Source: an uncultured Bacteroidales bacterium
GTDB lineage: Bacteria > Bacteroidota > Bacteroidia > Bacteroidales > Bacteroidaceae
Assembly (NCBI GenBank): GCA_902803195.1
Contig: CADCOX010000166.1
Span: 1-25,544, forward strand
Direction: 5' to 3'
DNA length: 25,544 nt
The first letter of the stretch is position 1. Every line of letters starts with the position of its first letter. Shown in pieces: positions 1 through 7,945 of this stretch. The position numbers were made by a program, and so were the translations under genes. The notes beneath the pieces are model-generated. The model had not been told where the DNA came from and did not search any database. It was given only the letters and a program-made list of their open reading frames with translations.

Positions 1-270
1 GATATCCTCAGCGGAAGCTTCGATGCTGTCAATCTCGGCTTGATGGATAAAAAGTTTCTGAATGGCGAGGTTCTCGGGGATGACGCAGTAGGGGTTGCCG
101 GGGATATGGCCCATCTGAGCACGCACTTTCTCGACATCGCTGCGGAGTATGGCTTCATCGCCGACGACCCAAATGACTTGATCAACGATATTGTTGGAAG
201 TCTGGGCAAAGGCTGACGTGCGAGCTGTAGCCAGCATCAGCACGAGGGCGAACAAATGTTTGGCGTTCAT
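1..270 (-). CDS. SurA-like periplasmic chaperone/peptidyl-prolyl isomerase, N-terminal part (cut by window edge)
   Basis: The frame begins with ATG at 270 and stays open to base 1, giving the first 90 residues only. Residues 1-22 form a signal peptide (hydrophobic core LFALVLMLATA, then TSAFAQ), so the product is exported. The mature start, NNIVDQVIWVVGDEAILRSD, is typical of the SurA N-terminal domain, which binds unfolded outer-membrane proteins in the periplasm. The parvulin domains expected further on lie outside the window. The start codon follows directly after the TAA of the upstream PpiC gene with no gap, so the two are surely co-transcribed and probably translationally coupled. SurA-type isomerase is the best reading. 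A second PpiC-type protein cannot be excluded from 90 residues. Confidence 0.85.
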   Translation of the reverse strand, partial: MNAKHLFALVLMLATARTSAFAQTSNNIVDQVIWVVGDEAILRSDVEKVRAQMGHIPGNPYCVIPENLAIQKLFIHQAEIDSIEASAEDI

Positions 271-1698
271 TTAGTGCTTGTTAACCGTTTTAAGAGCTTC
301 TTTGTAGATTTCAACTTTGTAGCGGCGGCGCAGTTCGTCGACGAACTCCTGTTCCTTGACGGCCTGATAGTCGGTGACCACTTGAGGACCAACGTCGGTC
401 CAGCGTTGCGGCCCTTTCTTGAGCACTCGTCCTACGACAGCTGTTGCGGGGTATTTGGCATTGACGCGCGTCTTACCTTTCTTTATGCCGAAGGCCAGCG
501 AATCGACCATGGCATTCTCGCCCTGCTCAAAGACGCGGCGTTCGAAACGCACCTGTACGCTATCCTTGTTGAACTGCGACTTGATGATGCCTGCCCAAGC
601 GTCTTCATCGCGACCCTTGAAAGCCTTCTTGACATTGGCGATGAGGGCGGGGTTGAGGGCTTGGATGAGGGCGCCTGCATAGTGAGGCTTCTGGAAGGCA
701 TAGGCCTTCTTGTTCTTCTTGAAATAACGCTCGAGGGCGGTCGTGTCCTTGGCCGCTGGCTCCCAGACGGTGCGCTGGCAGACCTCGTAGAGGAGGAGAC
801 CATCGTGGTACTCTTGGATGAGGTATTTCAGTTCGTCGTCTTGAGCAGCGAACAACTCTGCCTGTTCGTCCATGACCTGTTCGACGCTTTTCTGGCTGCC
901 TGCAGCAAGGCTGTCCACAATGGTAGTGGCGAGTTTGTCCTTCATCCCTCTGGCCTCAAGGAACTGACGGATGCGGGGAGCAAGCGTGTCGTAAGGCTCC
1001 AAAGGCTTCTGATCCATGAGCTTGAGGATGTGCCAACCGACGGTGGAGAGCATGGGCTCAGCCACCTCACCTACCTGCATCGAATAGATCTTGTCCTCGA
1101 GTTCCTTGAGCAACTGATGAGGGCCTATCCATCCGATGACACCTCCGCGGACACCTGTAGCATGATCCTCAGAAGCCTCGGCGGCAAGTTGTGCGAAATC
1201 CTTGCCTCCTTGAAGCACAGCATAGATGCTGTCGATGCGAGCCTTGGCAGCTGCTTGCTGATCGGGCGTCGACTGTTGCATCACACGTACAAAGATATGA
1301 GCGGGCTCTACGAGTTGCTTGCCTTCGAGCTGACCGAGCATCTGGTCGTAGTACTTCTGCACCTCTGCTTCCTCGGCCTCAGTGGGGACGAGAAGCGGCC
1401 GGATCTGTTGGTCGCGATAGGTACGGAACTCCTGTTGGTAGCTTGAGAGCGTGTCGAGGTGCGCATCGAGGGCAGCTTCAACCTTCAACTTATAGTTAAT
1501 GAACAGTTCGGCATATTCGTCGACGGTCTTCTTGTCAATGACGCCATCGGTGTTGTTCTTGTTGTAGTTGTACTCAAACTCCGAGCGTGTGACGTCCTTG
1601 CCGTTGATGCGCATGACGACAGGGTCGGAGGACTGCGCGGATGCAGTCTGAGCTAAGAGATAAAAGATAAAGGAAAGAAGATAGTTGATGTGCTTCAT
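271..1698 (-). CDS. PpiC/parvulin-type peptidyl-prolyl cis-trans isomerase, exported
   Basis: This is a 475-residue protein with an N-terminal signal peptide (about residues 1-21, ending in TASA before Q22). An N-terminal helical region of SurA type (about 25-125) is followed by a parvulin domain at about 131-232. That domain contains EPAHIFVRV, the helix KDFAQLAAEASED, the GGVIGWIG turn and VGWHILKL, all family hallmarks. The C-terminal half (240-475) has no clear second active parvulin motif and is probably chaperone-like. It would act in the periplasm on folding of outer-membrane and secreted proteins. It lies 34 bp downstream of guaB and abuts the SurA-like gene, so the three probably share the guaB promoter. 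The family is clear; the exact substrate is unknown. Confidence 0.9.
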   Translation of the reverse strand: MKHINYLLSFIFYLLAQTASAQSSDPVVMRINGKDVTRSEFEYNYNKNNTDGVIDKKTVDEYAELFINYKLKVEAALDAHLDTLSSYQQEFRTYRDQQIRPLLVPTEAEEAEVQKYYDQMLGQLEGKQLVEPAHIFVRVMQQSTPDQQAAAKARIDSIYAVLQGGKDFAQLAAEASEDHATGVRGGVIGWIGPHQLLKELEDKIYSMQVGEVAEPMLSTVGWHILKLMDQKPLEPYDTLAPRIRQFLEARGMKDKLATTIVDSLAAGSQKSVEQVMDEQAELFAAQDDELKYLIQEYHDGLLLYEVCQRTVWEPAAKDTTALERYFKKNKKAYAFQKPHYAGALIQALNPALIANVKKAFKGRDEDAWAGIIKSQFNKDSVQVRFERRVFEQGENAMVDSLAFGIKKGKTRVNAKYPATAVVGRVLKKGPQRWTDVGPQVVTDYQAVKEQEFVDELRRRYKVEIYKEALKTVNKH

Positions 1699-1732
1699 CG
1701 CATTTATTTCACTTTAAACCTTAAACAAACGT

Positions 1733-3211
1733 TCACTGCGGGCGGCTGTAATTAGGTGCCTCGCTGGTGATGGTAATGTCGTGGGGATGACTCTCGAGGA
1801 CGCCTGCGTTGGTGATTCGTACGAACTTGGCGTGATGCAGGTCCTTGATGGTGGCGGCGCCGCAGTAACCCATACCCGAGCGGAGACCGCCGATAAGCTG
1901 ATAGATTACCTCTTGGACGGTGCCTTTGTAAGGAACGCGGCCTGCAATGCCTTCGGGGACAAGTTTCTTCACGTCCTTCTCTCCGGCCTGGAAGTAACGA
2001 TCCTTTGAGCCGTTCTCCATGGCCTCGAGCGAACCCATTCCGCGGTAGCTCTTGAACTTACGCCCATTGAAGATGATGGTGTCACCTGGGCTCTCTTCGG
2101 TGCCAGCCACGAGCGATCCGATCATCACGCAGTAGCCGCCAGCAGCAATGGCTTTGACGACATCGCCGGAGTAGCGGAGACCGCCGTCAGCAATGAGGGG
2201 TACGCCAGTACCTTCGAGTGCGCTTGCTACGTCATAGACAGCTGAGAGTTGGGGTACACCGACGCCCGCCACAACACGTGTTGTGCAGATGCTGCCAGGG
2301 CCGATACCAACCTTGATGCCGTCGGCGCCAGCTTCTACCAACATACGGGCCGCTTCGCCTGTGGCGACATTACCTACGACGATGTCGACGTCGGGGAAAG
2401 CCGCTTTTGCCTCCTTCAGTTTCTCAATGACGCCTTTGGAATGACCATGGGCCGTATCGATGACAATGGCGTCAGCCCCTGCTTCAACGAGCGCTGTGAT
2501 GCGTTCGAGCGTGTCGGATGTGACGCCCACGCCAGCGGCAACACGGAGACGGCCTTTCTCGTCCTTGCAAGCCATAGGCTTGTCCTTGGCCTTTGTGATG
2601 TCCTTGTAGGTGATGAGGCCGATGAGGTGGTTGTTGTCGTCGACGACAGGCAACTTCTCAATCTTGTTCTCCTGAAGAATTTGGGCTGCATCGAAGAGGT
2701 TGGTCTGCTGATGAGTGGTCACAAGGTTCTCGCTGGTCATGACCTCCGCAATAGGACGGTCCACGCGGCGTTCGAAGCGAAGGTCGCGATTTGTGACGAT
2801 GCCTACGAGGAGGTTGTCCTTGTCGACGACGGGAATGCCGCCTATGTGATACTCAGCCATCAAAGAGAGCGCATCGGCTACGGTGCCTGTGCTCTGGATG
2901 GTGACAGGGTCGTAGATCATGCCATTCTCAGCGCGCTTGACGATAGCCACCTGACGAGCTTGTTCCTCGATGGACATATTCTTGTGGATGACACCGATGC
3001 CACCCTCGCGTGCAATAGCAATCGCCATCGTAGCCTCGGTGACGGTGTCCATGGCGGCTGTCACGAACGGCACTTTCAGCTCGATATGGCGGGAGAAACG
3101 TGTGGTGAGGTCCACCGCGCGAGGCAGGACTTCAGAATAAGCGGGAACGAGGAGGACGTCATCAAACGTGAGTCCGTCCATCACGATGCGGTCTGCAATA
3201 AAGTTGGCCAT
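1733..3211 (-). CDS. guaB: Inosine-5'-monophosphate dehydrogenase
   Basis: This enzyme converts IMP to XMP with NAD+, the first committed step of GMP synthesis, in the cytoplasm. The 492-residue product has the usual length. The N-terminus GLTFDDVLLVPAYSEVLP is diagnostic. Two CBS domains lie at about 97-150 and 158-212. The active-site loop GIGPGSICTTR places the catalytic cysteine at residue 309. The flap YRGMGSLEAM and the later EGIAGRVPYKG segment, which carries the Arg-Tyr pair, are present. An in-frame ATG exists 30 bases upstream at 3241, but the promoter -7 element at 3239-3246 overlaps it. The mRNA must therefore start downstream, and ATG 3211 is the true start. It probably leads an operon with the two isomerases. 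Confidence 0.97.
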   Translation of the reverse strand: MANFIADRIVMDGLTFDDVLLVPAYSEVLPRAVDLTTRFSRHIELKVPFVTAAMDTVTEATMAIAIAREGGIGVIHKNMSIEEQARQVAIVKRAENGMIYDPVTIQSTGTVADALSLMAEYHIGGIPVVDKDNLLVGIVTNRDLRFERRVDRPIAEVMTSENLVTTHQQTNLFDAAQILQENKIEKLPVVDDNNHLIGLITYKDITKAKDKPMACKDEKGRLRVAAGVGVTSDTLERITALVEAGADAIVIDTAHGHSKGVIEKLKEAKAAFPDVDIVVGNVATGEAARMLVEAGADGIKVGIGPGSICTTRVVAGVGVPQLSAVYDVASALEGTGVPLIADGGLRYSGDVVKAIAAGGYCVMIGSLVAGTEESPGDTIIFNGRKFKSYRGMGSLEAMENGSKDRYFQAGEKDVKKLVPEGIAGRVPYKGTVQEVIYQLIGGLRSGMGYCGAATIKDLHHAKFVRITNAGVLESHPHDITITSEAPNYSRPQ

Positions 3212-3238
3212 AGTTGTACTGCTTTTAATTATTGCGCG

Positions 3239-3270
3239 CAAAAATACAATAAATCTGCGACATGACCAAA
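3239..3270 (-). promoter_or_regulatory. Bacteroidetes-type promoter of guaB
   Basis: Read on the minus strand, TTTG (3270-3267) is followed by exactly 20 bases and then TATTTTTG (3246-3239). This fits the Bacteroidetes housekeeping consensus TTTG-N19-21-TAnnTTTG perfectly. Transcription should start near 3232, leaving a leader of about 20 bases before ATG 3211. This rules out the longer guaB start at 3241. Confidence 0.85.
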
Positions 3271-3292
3271 ACGAAGGGCTCTTTTAACTACA

Positions 3293-3312
3293 GATTAACG
3301 CGGATTAACGCG
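3293..3312. repeat. Two perfect tandem copies of GATTAACGCG
   Basis: The decamer GATTAACGCG occurs at 3293-3302 and again at 3303-3312. It lies just upstream of the guaB promoter in the guaB-recQ spacer. No function can be read from it. It is part of a generally repeat-rich spacer (3212-3626) that contains no plausible gene. Confidence 0.7.
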
Positions 3313-3386
3313 AAAGCACCTCAAAAAGGGCGAATGGCGAACAAAAGAGACTTCTTTTGTTGACACCAAATCCTTCAGTTTGTGTA

Positions 3387-3540
3387 TATACGCACACGCT
3401 TATGCGAATATACGCTCACGAAGATACGACCAGTCCTTCAGAGCTTAACGATTATACGTGTGAGCCTGAACGACTGGTCGTGTAATGCTGAGTGACTGGT
3501 TGCGTAAAACTAAGGAGCCGGTTGTGAGCTCGTGGGCGTA
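3387..3540. repeat. Degenerate 22-bp tandem array (seven units) between recQ and guaB
   Basis: Seven consecutive 22-base units start at 3387, 3409, 3431, 3453, 3475, 3497 and 3519. Units 1, 2 and 4 begin TATACG; units 5 and 6 begin TGGT and unit 7 begins CGGT. Several units end ACGAC, GTGAC or similar. A 10-bp inverted repeat, ACGACCAGTC (3426-3435) and GACTGGTCGT (3472-3481), is embedded. The array shares a degenerate 17-mer, GCGAATAKACGCTYACG, and the 8-mer CGACCAGT with a second 22-bp array near 20354-20573. The array is not coding and is not a CRISPR, since there are no unique spacers. The period is seen directly; the function is unknown. Confidence 0.7.
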
Positions 3541-3626
3541 TGACAATTTGGCGGAACGCGTTTGCTGTTCTGCAAGTACCGATATTAGGATTTCGCGAGG
3601 GCTGTCAAGAACGTCCTGGCGAAGCG

Positions 3627-5798
3627 TCAGTTGCCGAGCTCAGAGATGAATTGGATGCGAACAAGTCGGATCTGGTCTTCGGTGTAATCCTCTTCAAGTT
3701 CATCGAGAGCATCATCGATGTCGTCGGTTTCGCTTTCGCGGAAATATTCGAAGATGTCTTCGTACTGATCGGCGTCCATGATAGAGTCGAGGTAGTATCG
3801 GATGTCGAGTTTTGTTCCGCTGTCGACGATAGAATCAAGTTCGTCGAGGAACTCATCGAAGTCAAGTCCCATAGACTTGGCGAGCACCTCGAGGTCGACC
3901 TTGCGGTCAATGCTCTGGATGATTCGAACTTTATTTTTGCTCTTGTTGGCTACGGTGCGGACGCGTAGGTCTTCGGGTCGCTCGATGCCGTTCTCCTCGC
4001 AATGCTGCTGAATGAGATCACAGAAAGCTTTGCCATACCGGCGCGCTTTTCCCTCTCCAACGCCGGGGATATTCTTCAGTTCGTCAATCGTGATGGGATA
4101 GACGGTGGCCATAGCCTCGAGCGAAGCGTCTTGGAAGATGACGTACGGCGGAATACCTTTCTCTCGTGCCACGCTCTTGCGCAGACTCTTGAGCATAGCC
4201 AGCAGTTCAAGATCGGTAGCGCTGGTGCCGCCTTCGCTCTCAGTGAAGTCGGTGTCGAAGTCGTTGTCCTCGGAGATAAAGAAACTGGTGGGATGATTGA
4301 TGAACTTTCGTCCTTCGGGTGTGAGCTTGATGAGGCCGTAGTTCTCGACTTCCTTGTAGATGTAGCCTGAGAGGAGGGCCTGACGGATAACGGCATTCCA
4401 GTAGCGCGGCTCGCGGTCATCGCCACAACCGAAGCAATCGAGGTCGTCGTGCTTGTGGGCGCGTACCTCCTCGGTGGGGTTGCCAGTGAGGACGTCGATG
4501 ACGTGCGGAGCCTTGAAATTCTCTTTGATGTCGCGAACGACGCAGAGCGCCAATAGCAATTGGTCGCGTGCCTCAATACGCTGCTTGGGATGCAGGCAGT
4601 TGTCGCAATTGTGGCAGTTGTCCTCGGTATATTCTTCGCCAAAGTAGTGAAGGAGCACACGACGACGACAGACGGATGTCTCAGCGTAAGCGGCTGTCTC
4701 TTGCAGCAGCTGCCGGCCGATGTCCTGCTCGGCGACAGGCTTGCCTTCCATGAACTTCTCCAACTTCTGGAGATCCTTGTAGGTGTAGAACGTAATGCAT
4801 TTGCCTTCACCTCCGTCGCGGCCGGCACGTCCAGTCTCTTGGTAGTAGCCTTCGAGACTCTTGGGGATGTCGTAGTGGATGACGAAACGGACATCGGGTT
4901 TGTCAATACCCATTCCGAAGGCGATGGTAGCGACAATGATGTCGATGTCCTCCATGATGAAGTCGTCCTGCGTCTGCGTTCGGGTGGGGGTGTCCATGCC
5001 TGCGTGGTAGGCGCGAGCATTGATGTCATTCGCGCGCAGCACTTCGGCCAATTCCTCGACTTTCCGGCGCGAGAGGCAGTAGATGATTCCGCTCTTTCCG
5101 GGGTTCTGCTTGATGAATTTAACGATATCCTTGTCAATGTCCTTTGTCTTCGGACGAACTTCGTAGTAGAGGTTAGGACGGTTGAATGAACTGCGGAACT
5201 CGTCGGCGTTCGGCATGCCGAGGTTCTTTTTGATGTCATCACGAACCTTGTCCGTCGCCGTGGCAGTGAGCGCAATCACAGGTGCAACTCCTATCTCGTT
5301 GATAATAGGTCGAATGCGCCTGTATTCAGGACGGAAATCATGTCCCCATTCTGATATACAATGGGCTTCGTCGACGGCATAGAAAGATATTTTCACTTGT
5401 CGCAGGAAATCGACGTTCTCCTCTTTGGTAAGGCTCTCAGGAGCGACATAAAGCAACTTCGTATGTCCGGCAAGGACGTCGCTTTTTACCTGGTCGAGGG
5501 CTGAGCGGTTGAGTGATGAGTTCATGAAGTGGGCAATACCATCATCGGCACTGACTTGCCGGATAGCATCCACTTGGTTCTTCATCAGCGCAATGAGGGG
5601 TGATATCACGATAGCCGTTCCCTCCATGATGAGGGCAGGCAATTGATAGCAAAGCGATTTACCGCCACCCGTGGGCATGAGCACGAAGGTGTCGTGACCA
5701 TTGAGCAGGTTCTGTATGATGGCTTCTTGGTCGCCTTTGAACGTGTCGAAACCAAAGTAAAGCTTTAATTGTTCTGTCAGGTCCTTTTTACTTGTCAT
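3627..5798 (-). CDS. recQ: ATP-dependent DNA helicase RecQ
   Basis: This is a 3'-5' DNA helicase acting in recombination and repair at stalled forks. The protein has 723 residues, the length usual in Bacteroidetes and longer than the roughly 610 of E. coli. It shows Walker A MPTGGGKS (41-48), a DEAH box (143-146) followed by CISEWGHDFRPEYR, and motif VI QETGRAGRDG (320-329). The zinc-binding cysteines are C377, C395, C398 and C401. The winged-helix region follows, and then an HRDC domain at about 525-605 with the helix-hairpin-helix-like IPGVGEGKARRYGKAF. The last 100 residues are an acidic extension (EDIFEYFRESETDDIDDALD) typical of the phylum. It has its own promoter and is separated from clpX by a terminator. 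Start MTSKKDLTEQL fits the family. Confidence 0.96.
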   Translation of the reverse strand: MTSKKDLTEQLKLYFGFDTFKGDQEAIIQNLLNGHDTFVLMPTGGGKSLCYQLPALIMEGTAIVISPLIALMKNQVDAIRQVSADDGIAHFMNSSLNRSALDQVKSDVLAGHTKLLYVAPESLTKEENVDFLRQVKISFYAVDEAHCISEWGHDFRPEYRRIRPIINEIGVAPVIALTATATDKVRDDIKKNLGMPNADEFRSSFNRPNLYYEVRPKTKDIDKDIVKFIKQNPGKSGIIYCLSRRKVEELAEVLRANDINARAYHAGMDTPTRTQTQDDFIMEDIDIIVATIAFGMGIDKPDVRFVIHYDIPKSLEGYYQETGRAGRDGGEGKCITFYTYKDLQKLEKFMEGKPVAEQDIGRQLLQETAAYAETSVCRRRVLLHYFGEEYTEDNCHNCDNCLHPKQRIEARDQLLLALCVVRDIKENFKAPHVIDVLTGNPTEEVRAHKHDDLDCFGCGDDREPRYWNAVIRQALLSGYIYKEVENYGLIKLTPEGRKFINHPTSFFISEDNDFDTDFTESEGGTSATDLELLAMLKSLRKSVAREKGIPPYVIFQDASLEAMATVYPITIDELKNIPGVGEGKARRYGKAFCDLIQQHCEENGIERPEDLRVRTVANKSKNKVRIIQSIDRKVDLEVLAKSMGLDFDEFLDELDSIVDSGTKLDIRYYLDSIMDADQYEDIFEYFRESETDDIDDALDELEEDYTEDQIRLVRIQFISELGN

Positions 5799-5823
5799 AG
5801 GTTATCAGGTCAATTCTCCGTTA

Positions 5824-5856
5824 CAAAGATATAAACAAAAGTGCCTATCATGCAAG
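5824..5856 (-). promoter_or_regulatory. Promoter of recQ
   Basis: On the minus strand, CTTG (5856-5853) is followed by 21 bases and TATCTTTG (5831-5824), a match to the Bacteroidetes TAnnTTTG element. Transcription would start about 20 bases before the recQ ATG at 5798. The -33 part is only a partial match. Confidence 0.7.
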
Positions 5857-5874
5857 TTTTTTTACTCTTTTTTG

Positions 5875-5919
5875 TATAAAAAAAGGCCCAAAAACCTTTT
5901 TAAGCGGTTTTTGGGCCTT
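5875..5919 (-). terminator. Rho-independent terminator after clpX
   Basis: A perfect 14-bp stem pairs 5883-5896 with 5906-5919 (AAGGCCCAAAAACC on the plus strand against its complement), with a 9-base loop. On the minus strand it is followed directly by seven T residues (5884-5878). It sits 46 bases past the clpX stop and closes the lptB-tig-clpP-clpX cluster, separating it from recQ. On the plus strand there is no comparable T run, so it acts mainly on leftward transcripts. Confidence 0.92.
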
Positions 5920-5964
5920 AGTTTTGGACTTGTAAGGGAGCAAAACGTCAATAAATAACGTTTT

Positions 5965-7212
5965 TTATGCAGCGCTTATATGTACTTTGTCAAGTTCGTG
6001 CTCTACAAAGTCCTTCGTGACATGGAAAGCGTGTTCTCCAGAGGCTGGCATCTCAAACTGAGGACGAATCATGATGCTCTCCACAATGCTGCGCAAGCCG
6101 CGTGCACCGAGTTTGTACTCGACTGCCTTGTCGACCATATATTCGAGGGCGTCATCATCAAAGGTGAGTTCGATGCCGTCCATGGCAAAGAGCTTCTGCT
6201 GCTGGCGGATGATGGAGTTCTTAGGCTCAGTGAGGATGGCCCGCAAGGCTGTGCGGTCGAGCGGATTGAGGTACGTGAGTACGGGCAGACGTCCGATAAT
6301 CTCGGGGATGAGTCCGAAACTCTTCAAGTCCTGAGGCGAAACATATTTCATAAGATCCTTTTGGTCGATGCGAGCAACGTTCTGGACACTGTTGTAGCCC
6401 ACAACATGAGTATTCAGTCGCTGAGCAATCTTGCGCTCAATGCCATCGAAGGCACCGCCACAGATGAACAAAATGTTTCGCGTATCGACATGGATATAGT
6501 CCTGATCAGGATGCTTGCGACCACCCTTGGGTGGTACGTTCACCATCGTGCCTTCGAGCATCTTCAACAATCCCTGTTGTACACCCTCGCCACTTACGTC
6601 GCGGGTGATGCTGGGGTTGTCTGACTTGCGAGCAATCTTATCGATCTCATCGACAAAGACGATACCACGTTGGGCTTGTTCCAGGTCGTAGTCGGCCACT
6701 TGGAGCAGTCGTGAAAGGATACTTTCGACGTCCTCGCCCACGTAGCCAGCCTCGGTGAAGACGGTAGCATCGACGATGGTAAAGGGGACGTTAAGCAACT
6801 TGGCAATCGTTCGGGCGAAAAGCGTTTTGCCCGTGCCCGTCGAACCGACCATGATAATATTGCTCTTCTCAATCTCTACGCCATCGGTGTCCACTTTCTG
6901 CCCGAGACGTTTATAGTGATTGTAGACCGCCACGCTGAGATAGCGCTTGGCATCGTCTTGCCCAATGACGTATTCATCAAGATAGGCTTTTATTTCGGTC
7001 GGTTTGGGCATATGACTCCAATCGAAGGTCTTCTGTCGTCTGCCCCTTCCTTTAGTTTTCTCGGTTTCTCCGAAGTGTTCCCTCGTGATTTGGTATGCCT
7101 GCTCGGCACAATCGTTGCAAATGCAACCATTGAGGCCATTGATGAGCAGACGCACCTCATCACTTGTGCGACCGCAGAAAGAGCAACGAGCTTGTTCGTT
7201 CTTTTTGGCCAT
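5965..7212 (-). CDS. clpX: ATP-dependent Clp protease ATP-binding subunit ClpX
   Basis: This AAA+ unfoldase feeds substrates to ClpP. The 415-residue protein begins with the zinc-binding domain CSFCGR (C10, C13) and CICNDC (C32, C35), spaced exactly as in ClpX. It then has Walker A GSTGTGKT (122-129), pore loop GYVG (155-158), Walker B IVFVDEIDKIARK (around 183-195) and the sensor/C-terminal region ARGLRSIVESIM. The loop after RLNTH reads VVGYNS, where proteobacterial ClpX has the IGF tripeptide that docks on ClpP. The position suggests VGY plays that role here. The gene lies 52 bp downstream of clpP in the same direction. The start MAKKNEQARC is standard. Confidence 0.97.
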   Translation of the reverse strand: MAKKNEQARCSFCGRTSDEVRLLINGLNGCICNDCAEQAYQITREHFGETEKTKGRGRRQKTFDWSHMPKPTEIKAYLDEYVIGQDDAKRYLSVAVYNHYKRLGQKVDTDGVEIEKSNIIMVGSTGTGKTLFARTIAKLLNVPFTIVDATVFTEAGYVGEDVESILSRLLQVADYDLEQAQRGIVFVDEIDKIARKSDNPSITRDVSGEGVQQGLLKMLEGTMVNVPPKGGRKHPDQDYIHVDTRNILFICGGAFDGIERKIAQRLNTHVVGYNSVQNVARIDQKDLMKYVSPQDLKSFGLIPEIIGRLPVLTYLNPLDRTALRAILTEPKNSIIRQQQKLFAMDGIELTFDDDALEYMVDKAVEYKLGARGLRSIVESIMIRPQFEMPASGEHAFHVTKDFVEHELDKVHISAA

Positions 7213-7264
7213 AATGACGAATTAGGTTAACTAATATAAAAATAGGAACGCACGCGCGTCGCGA

Positions 7265-7936
7265 TTACGCTTTGCGCTTGAGCACTTGGTCAATCATGCC
7301 GTACTCTCGAGCTTCCTCGGCTGTCATCCAGTAGTTGCGATCGCTGTCGGCCCATACCTTATCATAGGGTGTATGGCTGTGGTCGGCAATAATCTGGTAG
7401 AGTTCTTTCTTCAACTTTTGGATTTCACGAGCCTCGATTTCGATGTCGCTGGCCTGACCCTGCACGCCTCCGAGCGGCTGATGGATCATCACGCGGCTAT
7501 GAGGGAGTGCCGAGCGCTTGCCCTCCTTGCCTGCTACGAGCAGAACAGCGGCCATAGAGGCGGCCATTCCCGTGCAGATGGTGGCGACGTCCGACGAGAC
7601 AAACTGCATCGTATCATAGATTCCGAGGCCGGCAGAAACGCTACCGCCGGGTGAATTCAGGTAGATGCTGATGTCCTTGCCCGAGTCGACGCTGTCGAGG
7701 TAGAGGAGCTGAGCTTGAAGCGTGTTGGCCGTATAGTCGTCGATAGGCGTTCCGAGGAAGATGATGCGATCCATCATGAGACGTGAGAACACATCCATCT
7801 GCGTCACATTGAGCTGACGCTCCTCCAGAATGTAGGGATTGAGGTATTGGTTCTGCAGACTAACGTAGTCGTCTAACACCTGGCCATTTATTCCCAGATG
7901 GCCTGTGGCGAACTTGCGGAAATCGGTGTGTTGCAT
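7265..7936 (-). CDS. clpP: ATP-dependent Clp protease proteolytic subunit ClpP
   Basis: This is the serine peptidase core of ClpXP. The protein has 223 residues. The catalytic triad can be assigned: Ser127 in GMAASMAA, His152 in MIHQPLGG, and Asp197 in WADSDRNYW (45 residues after the His, the same spacing as E. coli). The oxyanion region LNSPGGSVSAGLGIYD is intact. About 30 N-terminal residues precede the usual axial-pore segment and may be a propeptide, as in other ClpP. The gene follows tig by 9 bp and precedes clpX by 52 bp. This is the widespread tig-clpP-clpX operon, linking nascent-chain folding with degradation. Confidence 0.97.
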   Translation of the reverse strand: MQHTDFRKFATGHLGINGQVLDDYVSLQNQYLNPYILEERQLNVTQMDVFSRLMMDRIIFLGTPIDDYTANTLQAQLLYLDSVDSGKDISIYLNSPGGSVSAGLGIYDTMQFVSSDVATICTGMAASMAAVLLVAGKEGKRSALPHSRVMIHQPLGGVQGQASDIEIEAREIQKLKKELYQIIADHSHTPYDKVWADSDRNYWMTAEEAREYGMIDQVLKRKA

Positions 7937-7945
7937 AGGGTATGG

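Noticed and set aside
3387..3540. CRISPR array
   Set aside because: The 22-bp units are directly adjacent and all degenerate. There are no constant repeats separated by unique spacers, and no cas genes nearby. The same holds for 20354-20573.
3540..3968. Plus-strand open frame of 142 codons at the recQ 3' end
   Set aside because: Most of it is antisense to recQ and the rest overlaps the repeat spacer. There is no promoter and no recognisable protein motif.
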